Assembly (NCBI RefSeq): GCF_003797775.2
Contig: NZ_CP060725.1
Span: 434,001-498,000 of the forward strand
Reading direction: 5' to 3'
Length of the DNA: 64,000 bases
From: Sphingopyxis sp. OPL5
GTDB lineage: Bacteria > Pseudomonadota > Alphaproteobacteria > Sphingomonadales > Sphingomonadaceae
Below, one piece after another: positions 8,407-16,374 of the stretch. Within the stretch, counting starts at the first letter, position 1. Each line of letters opens with the position of its first letter. The translations under genes and the position numbers were made by a program. The notes under the pieces are model-generated. The model did not search any database. It saw only the letters and a program-made list of their open reading frames with translations, and had not been told where the DNA came from.

Positions 8407-8825
8407 GCCTGCACCTCGCTTGCTGAAAGCTGAGGCAACGGTCGAAACCGCCGCTCTGTAAACAGCCACCGACCATCAATTTGGCGGCAGACGTCGTCAT
8501 AGATGCCAAGGGTCCGGTGAAGGGCGCCGTCGCGCAGGAAGATTTCCTCGGTGTAGGACCGCATGGCCGCGGTCTCGCCATGGACCTCGATCGAACCCGG
8601 CCAAGCGCGAAAGACGATGTCGGGAAAGGCGCGCATCGCCGCGCGCCAGGTGTCGACGATCTTCGCCTTGCCCTCGAAGATCCCGAACCCGGGAAGCGAC
8701 CATCGGCCGCCTTCGTCCCAGGTCGCCGCCCAGGCTTCGCTGTCGGCACGGTTGACCGCGTCGGCGTAGGCATCGAGCAGGTCGCGAAGCGCCAGCCGGT
8801 CTTCGAACGATCCCTCAAACGGCAT
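8403..8825 (-). CDS. SnoaL-like/NTF2-family protein
   Basis: 140 residues. The N-terminal helix and strand pattern (LRDLLDAYADAVNRADSEAWAATWDEGGRWSLPG) and the later VCRQIDGRWLFTERRF match SnoaL-like NTF2-fold proteins, which act as small isomerases, hydrolases or lyases. First gene of a two-gene operon with the ABM-like gene. Its promoter lies in the region shared with fasciclin, which holds a variant of the light-regulon motif. SnoaL-like proteins have also been reported in light-induced Pseudomonas gene sets, as far as I recall. Confidence 0.8.
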   Translation of the reverse strand: MPFEGSFEDRLALRDLLDAYADAVNRADSEAWAATWDEGGRWSLPGFGIFEGKAKIVDTWRAAMRAFPDIVFRAWPGSIEVHGETAAMRSYTEEIFLRDGALHRTLGIYDDVCRQIDGRWLFTERRFRPLPQLSASEVQA

Positions 8826-8950
8826 GGATGCCCCCTTCTTGCCCGGCTGCGTCGATCGCCAGCCTGCCGCCTATTTGCCTGCAGCCGATCGGAGGGAGAA
8901 CTGCCGTTATCGCTAGCGGCGATGGGCCACCGAGTGCGGGCCGGATAACC

Positions 8951-9007
8951 CGCCCCAAAGGACAGGTCGCCGAGGCGGAGCGGCGCGCCTAAATCCGTAC
9001 CTGTCCT
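8951..9007. promoter_or_regulatory. Candidate light-regulon operator, site C, with inverted repeat
   Basis: CCCCAAAGGACAGGTCGCCGA (8953-8973) differs at only a few bases from the site A/B core. Its AGGACAGGT part (8959-8967) is repeated in exact inverted form, ACCTGTCCT, at 8999-9007. The element sits between the divergent SnoaL operon and the fasciclin gene and could serve both. Confidence 0.5.
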
Positions 9008-9043
9008 ATCCCCCCGGGACGAACATTCGAAAAGGAATGACCA

Positions 9044-9598
9044 ATGGCTATTTCCCGTATCTCTCTTTCGCTCGCCGCAGCAGCGCTTGCGCTCGCCGGC
9101 GGCATTGCAGCCGCCAAGAACCCGATGGTCGGCGGCGCCGCGATGTACGAGACCAACACCATCGTCGAAAATGCCGCCAATTCGAAGGACCACACGACAC
9201 TCGTCACGGCGGTCAAGGCCGCCGGCCTCGCCGAGACCCTTTCGGGGGCAGGCCCGTTCACGGTCTTTGCGCCCACCAACGCTGCCTTTGCCAAGCTTCC
9301 CGCCGGCACCGTCGACACGCTGCTCAAGCCCGAGAACAAGGCGATGCTGACGGGCATCCTTACCTATCATGTCGTGCCGGGCCGCCTGACCGCGACCGAT
9401 ATTGCCGCGCAGGCCAAAGCCAATGGCGGCAAGGCCATGCTTACCACGGTGCAGGGTGCCAAGCTCACCGTCTGGGAGAAGGATGGCAGCTGGTATGTGA
9501 GCGACGCCAAGGGTGGCACGGCGAAGATCGGCCCCGCCGACGTTCTTCAGTCGAACGGCGTGATCCACGTCATCGACGGCGTGCTGCTTCCCGCCTGA
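9044..9598 (+). CDS. Secreted fasciclin (FAS1) domain protein
   Basis: 184 residues. Sec signal peptide at residues 1-23 (hydrophobic run then AGGIAAA). A single FAS1 domain fills the rest, with the hallmark GPFTVFAPTNAAFAKLP, LTYHVVPGR and the closing SNGVIHVIDGVLLP. FAS1 proteins are exported and act in adhesion or as stress-induced surface/periplasmic proteins; in some carotenoid-producing bacteria they bind pigments. The start has AAAGGA upstream (AAAAGGAATGACC). It ends at a strong two-way hairpin shared with hemH. Confidence 0.93.
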   Translation: MAISRISLSLAAAALALAGGIAAAKNPMVGGAAMYETNTIVENAANSKDHTTLVTAVKAAGLAETLSGAGPFTVFAPTNAAFAKLPAGTVDTLLKPENKAMLTGILTYHVVPGRLTATDIAAQAKANGGKAMLTTVQGAKLTVWEKDGSWYVSDAKGGTAKIGPADVLQSNGVIHVIDGVLLPA

Positions 9599-9603
9599 CA
9601 CGG

Positions 9604-9647
9604 TATCGGGGCCGCGCGACACTTGTTGGCGCAGCGCGGCCCCGATA
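9604..9647. terminator. Bidirectional hairpin between fasciclin and hemH
   Basis: A perfect 14-bp stem (TATCGGGGCCGCGC paired with GCGCGGCCCCGATA) around a 16-base loop, between two converging stops at 9598 and 9659. A good two-way terminator by position and symmetry. Confidence 0.8.
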
Positions 9648-9658
9648 ATCAAAAGCCC

Positions 9659-10717
9659 TCAAAGCCAACCGGAAAGTTCGCTCCTTATCAGCGCGGCGAG
9701 CATATCCATCCCGACATCGCTGTCATTCAGACAGGGCACATAAGCGAAATGGCGTCCGCCGGCGGCAAGGAACTGCTCGCGGCCGCGGATGGCGATTTCC
9801 TCGAGGGTCTCGAGGCAATCTGCAGCGAACCCCGGCGCGATCACGACCACCGACCGGCCTTCTCGCCCGAGCGTTTCGAGCGTCATGTCGGTTGCCGGTG
9901 TCAGCCACTTGGCCTTGCCGAAGCGCGACTGAAAGCTCGGAACGACACTCTTCCCCAAGACCTCGCCCAACCGACGCGCGGTCTTGAGGCACATGCAGTG
10001 ATAGGGATCGCCAAGATGCAGAGTGCGCTCGGGCATGCCGTGGAAGCTCGCGACGATCGTGTCGGGTACAAAGGCGAGGCCGCCGATCGCACGTCCGAGC
10101 GACGACGCCAGCGCCTCGACATGGCGATCGTCATCATAATAAGGAGGAAGGATGCGCAGCGCCGGCTGCCAGCGCAGGCGCGCCATATGCGCCTGGACCG
10201 CATCACCAACGCTTGCGGTCGTCGCGGCGCAATATTGAGGATAAAGAGGCGCAACGAGAATGCGGCGACATCCTGCCGCAAGAAGCGCGTCGATGCCGTC
10301 CGAGATCGAGCCGCTGCCGTAGCGCATCGCATGCGCGACCACCGCATCACCTCCCAGCGAAGCCTGAAGCGCCCTTGCCTGGCGGCGGGTGATCGCCGCG
10401 AGCGGCGAGCCCTCTGACGTCCAGATTTCGCGGTAGACACGCGCGGATTTCCGCGGCCGAACGGCAAGGACGATCCCGCGGAGGATCGGCTGCCAGATCA
10501 GCGAGGGCAGTTCGACCACGCGCCGGTCGGAGAGAAATTCCGCGAGATAGCGCCGCACCGCACCGCTCGTCGGCGCGTCGGGCGTGCCGAGGTTTACGAG
10601 AAGCACGCCGATGCGGTCGACCGGCACGGCGGGGTGACCCGTTGGCAATCGGGCGGGATCCGCTTCTTCGTAACGGTCGCCGATTCTGACCGTTAGCAGA
10701 GGCCCTTCGTCATTCAT
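9659..10717 (-). CDS. hemH: Ferrochelatase
   Basis: Start ATG at 10717 ([13 protein letters not shown]), giving 352 residues; the longer frame to 10801 adds only unlike sequence. Signature regions are [12 protein letters not shown] near the N-terminus, the catalytic His in [24 protein letters not shown] and the second catalytic region [14 protein letters not shown]. It inserts Fe2+ into protoporphyrin IX to make haem. Protoporphyrin is a photosensitiser, so raising ferrochelatase in light removes a source of singlet oxygen; this fits the neighbours. Whether it is the only hemH copy cannot be judged here. A motif variant lies upstream at 10804-10830. Confidence 0.94.
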   Translation of the reverse strand: MNDEGPLLTVRIGDRYEEADPARLPTGHPAVPVDRIGVLLVNLGTPDAPTSGAVRRYLAEFLSDRRVVELPSLIWQPILRGIVLAVRPRKSARVYREIWTSEGSPLAAITRRQARALQASLGGDAVVAHAMRYGSGSISDGIDALLAAGCRRILVAPLYPQYCAATTASVGDAVQAHMARLRWQPALRILPPYYDDDRHVEALASSLGRAIGGLAFVPDTIVASFHGMPERTLHLGDPYHCMCLKTARRLGEVLGKSVVPSFQSRFGKAKWLTPATDMTLETLGREGRSVVVIAPGFAADCLETLEEIAIRGREQFLAAGGRHFAYVPCLNDSDVGMDMLAALIRSELSGWL

Positions 10718-10803
10718 TGCAATCTCCGCGGACAGGACGCCTTGCGGCGACCGTGCCGCGCGATGTTGACCGCATGTCTCCGACTTTTCCCGCGCCGCCA
10801 AGC

Positions 10804-10830
10804 TGCACCAAGGGGCAGACTGGATGCGAG
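10804..10830. promoter_or_regulatory. Candidate light-regulon operator, site E (degenerate)
   Basis: TGCACCAAGGGGCAGACTGG followed by ATGCGAG resembles TGCCCCAAGGGACATG-TTGCGAC with inserted bases. It lies about 90-113 bp upstream of the hemH start, reading away from it, and touches the start of the groEL remnant. Confidence 0.3.
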
Positions 10831-10995
10831 TATCAGGACCTCGTCAAGGCCGGCGTGATCGATCCCGCCAAGGTCGTTCGCACCGCGCTGCAGGATGCCG
10901 CGTCGGTCGCGTCGCTGCCGATAACCACCGAGGCGCTCGTCGCCGAACTGCCGAAGGAGGAGAAGGCCGCGCCGATGCCGGCGATGGCCTTCTGA
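10819..10995 (+). pseudogene. groEL (chaperonin) C-terminal remnant
   Basis: About 58 codons translate to the last part of Gro[22 protein letters not shown], then [20 protein letters not shown], then a short tail ending PMPAMAF. The normal alphaproteobacterial end is [27 protein letters not shown] and a Gly/Met-rich tail, so identity is high. The remaining 480 or so residues of GroEL are absent; upstream sequence is unrelated and belongs to the hemH promoter side. A frame with start 10717 could be expressed but would make only this fragment. It is followed at once by an intact-looking terminator. Confidence 0.85.
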
Positions 10996-11001
10996 CAGGC
11001 C

Positions 11002-11028
11002 GGGGGCGGCGGGGCCACCGCCGCCCCC
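11002..11028 (+). terminator. Hairpin after the groEL remnant
   Basis: A perfect 11-bp stem of GGGGGCGGCGG and CCGCCGCCCCC with loop GGCCA, starting six bases after the groEL stop. It is probably the old groESL terminator. Confidence 0.7.
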
Positions 11029-11158
11029 GCATTTCCGTACCGCCCTATTCACCCAACCACCGCGCACCGTGCCACGCCTCGTCAAGCGAGCGAACGGCAT
11101 TTCTGCATTCCGGGCTCGCCCGAGGTCCGTGCACCCAACGCGCTTCCAACCGACGATC

Positions 11159-11181
11159 TGCCCCAAGGGACATGTTGCGAC
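11159..11181. promoter_or_regulatory. Candidate light-regulon operator, site B
   Basis: Identical over 23 bp to 3739-3761. It lies 95 bp before the folE start. The flanking bases differ from site A, so conservation is limited to the motif itself. Confidence 0.6.
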
Positions 11182-11276
11182 GCCATGCTGCGCTCGGGCA
11201 TGCGCCGATCCGACGGTCCACCTCCCTCTCCTCCCCTCCCGGACCGCCAACCCTTCGCCGTCAGGAGGCCAGGACC

Positions 11277-11876
11277 ATGCTTCACGTGCCCCCTTTCAGT
11301 CCCACAGTTGACGGCGCGATACCCCCCGAGGTTCTCGCGTCGGTCGAGACGCTGCTCCGCTGGGTCGGCGAGGACCCTCAGCGCGAAGGCCTGCTCGACA
11401 CACCGCAGCGCGTCGCACGTGCCTGGAGGAATTATTGCGAGGGTTATGACGAGGATCCGGCGGTGCACCTGTCGCGCACCTTTGCAGAGGTGGGCGGCTA
11501 TGACGAGATCGTCTTGCTGCGCGACATCCCGTTCCAGTCGCATTGCGAGCATCATATGGCGCCGATCACCGGAAAGGCGTCGATCGCCTACCTTCCCCGC
11601 GACCGCGTCGTCGGCATCTCCAAGCTCGCGCGCGTACTGAACGGCTATGCACGCCGGCTGCAGGTGCAGGAGCGGCTGACCGCCGAGGTCGCCCGATGCA
11701 TCTGGGACAATCTCCGTCCGCACGGCGTCGCCGTGGTGATCGACGCCCAGCATGGCTGCATGACCGGGCGCGGCGTGCGCACGCCCGGCGTCGGCATGGT
11801 CACGAGCCGGCTCCTCGGCTGCTTCCTCGACGACCAGCGGAGCCGCAAGGAAGTGCTGGCACTGATGGGCTATTGA
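11277..11876 (+). CDS. folE: GTP cyclohydrolase I
   Basis: Start ATG at 11277 has a clear Shine-Dalgarno AGGAG nine bases before it. 199 residues. The zinc and active-site motifs are present: QSHCEHHMAPITGKASIAYLP, VVGISKLARVLNGYARRLQV and QHGCMTGRGV. It converts GTP to dihydroneopterin triphosphate, the first step to folate. In a light regulon a dedicated folE copy can supply the folate antenna of photolyase. It is followed 115 bp later by trpB in the same direction. Confidence 0.96.
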   Translation: MLHVPPFSPTVDGAIPPEVLASVETLLRWVGEDPQREGLLDTPQRVARAWRNYCEGYDEDPAVHLSRTFAEVGGYDEIVLLRDIPFQSHCEHHMAPITGKASIAYLPRDRVVGISKLARVLNGYARRLQVQERLTAEVARCIWDNLRPHGVAVVIDAQHGCMTGRGVRTPGVGMVTSRLLGCFLDDQRSRKEVLALMGY

Positions 11877-11991
11877 TGCGCCGGTCGAGAATCCGGACCG
11901 GTCTCGCGGGATTTATCTGCCGGCGTGAGGCGCGCGCCGGGATCCTGCACGCCGCCGCCTCGCGCCGGTTTCCTGCCGGGGTTGCGCCGAC

Positions 11992-13233
11992 ATGACTCAG
12001 GGGTCGCAACCCTCCGACGATCCTGGCCATCTTCCGAACAGCTTGCGCAGGCAGCCGGACGACGGGGGGCATTTCGGGAAATTCGGGGGCCGCTTCGTCC
12101 CCGAAACGCTCATGCCCCTCATCCTCGATCTGGAGCGCGAATATCGAGCCGCAAAACGGGACCCGGCCTTCCAGGCCGAGTTCGACGATCTGCTCGAACA
12201 TTATGTCGGCCGTCCCAGCCCGCTATACTTCGCGCCGCGCTTGACGTCCGCGCTCGGCGGCGCGCAAATCTGGTTCAAGCGCGACGAACTCAACCACACC
12301 GGCGCCCACAAGATCAACAACTGCGTCGGGCAGATCCTGCTCGCGATCCGAATGGGCAAAAGGCGCATCATCGCGGAAACGGGCGCGGGCCAGCACGGGG
12401 TGGCTACTGCAACCGTCTGCGCGCGCTTTGGCCTGCCCTGCGTCGTCTATATGGGCGCCGCCGATATCGCGCGCCAGGCGCCCAATGTCTTCCGCATGAA
12501 GCTGCTGGGCGCCGAAGTCGTGCCCGTCACGGCCGGCGCCGCGACCCTCAAGGACGCGATGAACGAGGCGCTGCGCGACTGGGTCGCCCATGTCGAGGAC
12601 ACCTTCTACATCATCGGCACCGCAGCCGGTCCCCACCCCTATCCGGAGCTTGTGCGCGATTTCCAGAGCGTGATCGGCAGGGAAGCGCGGGCGCAGATGC
12701 TGGCCCGTACCGGCCGCCTGCCCGATCTCCTGGTCGCCGCGATCGGCGGCGGATCGAATGCGATCGGTCTCTTTCACCCGTTCCTCGACGACCCGATGGT
12801 GAAGATGCTCGGCGTCGAGGCGGCCGGGCATGGCCTCGACGAGGCGCACGCCGCGTCACTGGCCGGCGGGCGTCCCGGCATTCTTCACGGCAACAAGACC
12901 TATCTGCTGCAGGATGACGACGGGCAGATCGTCGAAGGCCATTCGATCAGCGCTGGCCTCGATTATCCCGGCATCGGCCCCGAGCATGCATGGCTCAAGG
13001 ACATCGGACGGGTGGACTATACCTCCGCGACCGACGCCGAAGCGCTGGACGCCTTTCAGCTACTTTGCAGCACAGAGGGTATCATCCCGGCGCTTGAGCC
13101 CAGTCACGCCGTCGCCGCGGTTGTCAGGATCGCGCCGGCGATGCCGAAAGATAGTATCATCATCGTCAACATGTGCGGACGCGGGGACAAGGACATATTC
13201 TCCGTGGCCCAGCATCTTGGCGTGGAACTTTGA
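11992..13233 (+). CDS. trpB: Tryptophan synthase beta chain, stand-alone copy
   Basis: 413 residues. The PLP Lys is in [13 protein letters not shown], the catalytic Glu in [14 protein letters not shown], the PLP-phosphate loop in [10 protein letters not shown], and the C-terminus has [10 protein letters not shown]. It belongs to the TrpB1 type, which normally works with TrpA to join indole and serine. Neither trpA nor trpF is adjacent; it follows folE in a light-type locus. The first 40 residues are a non-conserved extension, and a later start is possible. It may be a second copy that is light-induced, perhaps salvaging indole or meeting tryptophan demand under photooxidation; this is inference. 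Confidence 0.95.
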   Translation: MTQGSQPSDDPGHLPNSLRRQPDDGGHFGKFGGRFVPETLMPLILDLEREYRAAKRDPAFQAEFDDLLEHYVGRPSPLYFAPRLTSALGGAQIWFKRDELNHTGAHKINNCVGQILLAIRMGKRRIIAETGAGQHGVATATVCARFGLPCVVYMGAADIARQAPNVFRMKLLGAEVVPVTAGAATLKDAMNEALRDWVAHVEDTFYIIGTAAGPHPYPELVRDFQSVIGREARAQMLARTGRLPDLLVAAIGGGSNAIGLFHPFLDDPMVKMLGVEAAGHGLDEAHAASLAGGRPGILHGNKTYLLQDDDGQIVEGHSISAGLDYPGIGPEHAWLKDIGRVDYTSATDAEALDAFQLLCSTEGIIPALEPSHAVAAVVRIAPAMPKDSIIIVNMCGRGDKDIFSVAQHLGVEL

Positions 13234-13309
13234 GCGCGACGAAAGGTAGGGGCACGGGACGTGTAATCGAAGACACTGGCGCTACAGATTTCGGATCTAT
13301 GAGGGACGG

Positions 13310-13657
13310 ATGATGATAAGGGTGCTTCTTGTTGAAGACGATCCGCTGGTGGCGATGATGCTCGAGGGGTATCTCGACGTGCTTGAACACGAGATCGTGG
13401 CGGCCGCAGCGACCGTCGCGGAGGCGCTGGATCTCGTCGCGAAGCGAGATTTCGACCTCGCAATATTGGATGTTCACCTTGCCGATGGCAAAACGAGCGA
13501 GGCGGTCGCTGCCGCGTTGAGCGATGCCGGGAAGGCTTTCATAGCGACGAGCGGAGATGCGACGATCATGGCGGCTGAATTTGATGGCCGGCCAGTTCTT
13601 CGCAAACCTTTCAGGATTGCCGAGCTCGAACGGGCAATCGCCGCTATAACGGGGTAG
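13310..13657 (+). CDS. Single-domain response regulator (receiver only)
   Basis: 115 residues with a GAGGGA ribosome site just upstream. It has the acidic pair LLVEDDPL, the phospho-acceptor Asp in LAILDVHL (about residue 54), TSGD near the switch Thr/Ser, and the conserved Lys in LRKPF. No output domain. Such CheY-like proteins act as phosphate shuttles or sinks, often for hybrid kinases like the one at the left edge, though a direct link is not shown. Confidence 0.88.
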   Translation: MMIRVLLVEDDPLVAMMLEGYLDVLEHEIVAAAATVAEALDLVAKRDFDLAILDVHLADGKTSEAVAAALSDAGKAFIATSGDATIMAAEFDGRPVLRKPFRIAELERAIAAITG

Positions 13658-13664
13658 CCCGCGG

Positions 13665-13811
13665 TCACAGGCCGGAGCCTGCTCGACGGTCGTATTCGGG
13701 CGCGACTTGGTGACGGGCCATGTGCGGCATGAAATCCATCTTGCCGATGGCAAGACCTGCGTTGCGCAGCGGCGCGTAAGCCATCGTCGCATGAAAGTAG
13801 AAATTTGGCAT
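13665..13811 (-). pseudogene. DUF1993-family C-terminal remnant
   Basis: 48 codons read MPNFYFHATMAYAPLRNAG, LAIGKMDFMPH and a short tail. DUF1993 proteins end with LPNFYFHvttAYdiLRhnGv-lGK-DFl, so the match is good. An in-frame TGA lies six codons upstream of this ATG, and the rest of the domain (about 120 residues) is missing. It is almost surely a decay product. Confidence 0.65.
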
Positions 13812-13874
13812 GATCCAGTCGCGGACTCAAAGCCGCGATTGCAGCCGCAGCATTCTCCTGGCAGATTGTCGTCC

Positions 13875-14237
13875 ATGGGGTCGTTTCGTACTTTTTTGAT
13901 CATCCTTTGGCTGGCGCTGGCCGCCTACACCGCTGTAGTCATTTCCCGCCACGGCCTTGGATTGTTACCGATCTTTTTCGGAGACGTGGCGAAGCTGGGA
14001 TGGCCCGGGCAGTTCAACCTCGATTTTCTCTGCTTTCTCGTCCTCTCTGCGCTTTGGACGGCTTGGCGGAATGGATTCAGTGCGATCGCCCTGCTCCTCG
14101 CGCTCATCGCCTTTTTCGGAGGCGCGGGTTTCCTGCTTCCCTACCTCGTCTTTCTAACAGTTCAGGAACGAGGAAACATGCCCCGGGTGCTGATCGGCGC
14201 GCGAACCCGAAGAGATGAGCCTTACAGCGGACGATGA
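13875..14237 (+). CDS. Small integral membrane protein of unknown function
   Basis: 120 residues from ATG 13875; an in-frame extension to 13707 crosses the DUF1993 remnant and is rejected. Three hydrophobic segments are seen: residues 5-23, about 46-61 and 66-93, with the notable loop KLGWPGQFNLDF between the first two. Proteins with this pattern are annotated as hypothetical in related genomes. The stop touches the first base of repeat copy 2. Role unknown. Confidence 0.7.
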   Translation: MGSFRTFLIILWLALAAYTAVVISRHGLGLLPIFFGDVAKLGWPGQFNLDFLCFLVLSALWTAWRNGFSAIALLLALIAFFGGAGFLLPYLVFLTVQERGNMPRVLIGARTRRDEPYSGR

Positions 14238-14309
14238 GCGCGACGGCATTTCGCCGTCATCGAACGAACTGCGCTTCTCGCGGCGCCGCTTGGCCGATTG
14301 CGGCCGGTC
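14237..14309. repeat. Dispersed 73-bp repeat, copy 2
   Basis: See 2156-2228. This copy starts at the last base of the preceding gene. The sequence after it is unrelated to that after copy 1. Confidence 0.8.
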
Positions 14310-14549
14310 AGCTTTGGCCTGGTGAACTGAGGGAAGCGGCCGTCCAAACTTCACTGCCGGAAGAGATCGGCTCCCGTTCGGCGGTGCTGACAGGCGAGCC
14401 CCCATGCCCGGGTTCATATCTATCCGAGCTTGTCGAAGAAAGGGTCCCGAATGTTTTCTATCTACCGGATTTGCGTGCCTAGGGCCGCTAACGAAATGGG
14501 ACCAATCCCATGTCGAAATCTTTCCATTTCACCTTCATCGCACGCGAAT
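14310..14549. other. Intergenic region without clear gene
   Basis: No supported coding frame. It contains GAGCTTGTCGAAG near 14428, a sequence type often scattered between genes in sphingomonads. Confidence 0.5.
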
Positions 14550-14792
14550 TTAGAATGTTCGATCGGGGCCGCTGCCGACAAGATGAAGCCATGCGCCCGT
14601 CTCGATGTCCTCGTAGGTTCGCGCGTCGATCAGACGCACGCCGCCGCCGCCCATCAAGGCGAAGCGGCGCGCGCCTGGATATTCACGGTCTCCGGCGGCG
14701 GTCTTCTGGATGTCGAAAAACTGCAGTTCAACGACGGTAACCACTTCGCCACCGTCACTGCGGCATTCGATCCTGCGAAGCTCGCGTTCCAT
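14550..14792 (-). CDS. Small conserved hypothetical protein
   Basis: 80 residues. The pattern MERELRRIECRSDGGEVVTV, a middle RRFALMGGGGVRLIDARTYEDIETGAWLH, is similar to small sphingomonad proteins with a beginning RRIE and an ending LxTGxPVxxIDxDTFEVVxTGE. Compact beta-rich fold expected. It lies 56 bp after the flavohaemoglobin stop on the same strand and may be read through from that operon. Function unknown. Confidence 0.6.
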   Translation of the reverse strand: MERELRRIECRSDGGEVVTVVELQFFDIQKTAAGDREYPGARRFALMGGGGVRLIDARTYEDIETGAWLHLVGSGPDRTF

Positions 14793-14848
14793 TGAAACCG
14801 CCTCCCCTCAACAAGCCGATCGACCGCGCGCCTGACGATCGAGGCCAC

Positions 14849-16060
14849 TCATGCCGCGAGCAATTCGTCCGCGGGGCCGAAAAATTCGTAGTGAATATGG
14901 TCGGACGGCACACCGGCAAGCGATAAAGACGATACTGCGGCGCGCAGAAACGCTCGCGGTCCGCAAATATAATAGTCCGCGTCGCCGACAGGCGTGTTGT
15001 CGACCAGCCATTCCTCGGTAATCAGGCCCGCGCAATCATAGTCTTGGCCGGCGACTTCGTCCGCCAATGGCGTCTGGTGGAAATCGGTGACACGAACCGC
15101 GACGCCGCGCGCGGCAAGCTCTCGAACATGATCGCGCATGGCGTGCGTCTCGCGGTCGTGCGTGCCATGGATATAGTGCACCGGGATATCGCCGCCGCTT
15201 TCAACAAGCGCTTCAAGCATGGCGATCATAGGGGTCAGACCGACACCTCCCGACAACAGCACGACCGGCAGCTCTGGCTTGTCAGCGAGAAAAAATTCGC
15301 CGGCCGGCGCTGCGACCTTGAGCACCGTACCGACGAACGCCTGGTCATGAAGCCATCCCGAGGCGAGACCCTGCGGTTCTCGCTTAACCGAGATGCGATA
15401 GGTCACTCCATTGGGCGCCGCCGAGATCGAATAGTTGCGCTTGACCGGCGGATGTCCAGGCACCTCAAACCAGAAGGTCAGATATTGCCCAGGCTTATAA
15501 GCCATGACCGGCGCCCCATCGACGGGGCGCAGCACAAAGGATTTTATGACGCTGCTTTCCCGGATCACCGCATCGACCCTAAATTCGCGCCAGCCGTTCC
15601 AGCCGCCAACGGTCTCGCGCTGGACTCCGTAAATCCGTTCCTCGCGTGCGATCAATATGTTCGCGAGGAACCAATAGGCCTCACCCCAGGCACCGAGGAT
15701 TTCTTCGGTCGCCGCATCACCCAGCACCGCAGCGATCGCGCCGAGCAGTGCCTCGCCCACATGCGGATAATGTTCGGGGTGAATTTGAAGGCCGACATGC
15801 TTCTGGGTGATCCGTTCGACCGCGGGCGCCAGAGCGGCCAGATTGTCGATATTGCTCGCATAGGCCAGGATCGCGCCGGTCAGCGCTCTTGGCTGCGAGC
15901 CCGCGTCGCCATGATGCGACTGGTTGAACAGGTCCCGGATTTCCGGATTCTGAAACATGCGCGCATACATTTCATGGACGATCTCAAGGCCCCTTGCCTC
16001 GAGAGCGGGAACCGTGGCCTTGACGAGCGCGATCGTTCGGTCGCTCAGATTCTGCGACAT
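14849..16060 (-). CDS. hmp: Flavohaemoglobin, nitric oxide dioxygenase
   Basis: 403 residues, the normal length. Globin domain at residues 1-140, with proximal His in KHVGLQIHPEHYPHVGEALL and distal Tyr/Gln in the first helices. FAD-binding domain at about 150-260, with KRNYSIS, and NAD-binding domain at 265-400, with LLSGGVGLTPMIAML and the closing YYICGPRAFLRA. It oxidises NO to nitrate with O2 and NADH. Last large gene of the globin-AOX-DUF1971-hmp run; the gap to DUF1971 is 37 bp. Expression is probably released by NO through the NsrR-type repressor at 17587. Confidence 0.96.
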   Translation of the reverse strand: MSQNLSDRTIALVKATVPALEARGLEIVHEMYARMFQNPEIRDLFNQSHHGDAGSQPRALTGAILAYASNIDNLAALAPAVERITQKHVGLQIHPEHYPHVGEALLGAIAAVLGDAATEEILGAWGEAYWFLANILIAREERIYGVQRETVGGWNGWREFRVDAVIRESSVIKSFVLRPVDGAPVMAYKPGQYLTFWFEVPGHPPVKRNYSISAAPNGVTYRISVKREPQGLASGWLHDQAFVGTVLKVAAPAGEFFLADKPELPVVLLSGGVGLTPMIAMLEALVESGGDIPVHYIHGTHDRETHAMRDHVRELAARGVAVRVTDFHQTPLADEVAGQDYDCAGLITEEWLVDNTPVGDADYYICGPRAFLRAAVSSLSLAGVPSDHIHYEFFGPADELLAA

Positions 16061-16097
16061 GCTAAACTCCTTTATATCGTAGGAATGGAATTGAAAA

Positions 16098-16373
16098 TCA
16101 GTCGCCAGGCGGCTGGTCGTAGAAATCGACCCGGATCTTCATCGCGCCGACAGGAGTCACGAAATGCACTTGTTCGGGCAGGATGAGACCCGGGCGCGAA
16201 GGATCGAGCATGACCTCGGATGACGGGTTCACATAGGTGAGCTTGAGTTCGCCCTCGATCACCCGGATCAGACCCCACACCCCGGCCTTGGTATTGTGGC
16301 GGTTGCGCAGTGCCTTGGGCAGCGTGTCCTCGTCAAACAGAGGGGTCGAGCGATATGGGACGGGTCCTGTCAT
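16098..16373 (-). CDS. DUF1971 (tellurite-resistance-like) small cupin-type protein
   Basis: 91 residues from ATG 16373, one base after the AOX stop; an ATG at 16397 would overlap AOX by 23 bp and is the alternative. Matches DUF1971: YRSTPLFDEDTLPKALRNRH, TKAGVWGLIRVIEGELKLTY, RPGLILPEQVHFV and KIRVDFYDQP. The fold is a small beta barrel. It has often been seen next to NO-detoxification genes and is a known kind of NsrR target, but its reaction is unknown. Confidence 0.88.
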   Translation of the reverse strand: MTGPVPYRSTPLFDEDTLPKALRNRHNTKAGVWGLIRVIEGELKLTYVNPSSEVMLDPSRPGLILPEQVHFVTPVGAMKIRVDFYDQPPGD

Positions 16374-16374
16374 C

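Noticed and set aside
5522..9652. A 1376-codon open frame on the minus strand
   Set aside because: It lies opposite crtI, photolyase and other clear genes. Its composition is that of an antisense shadow in GC-rich DNA, with no domain likeness.
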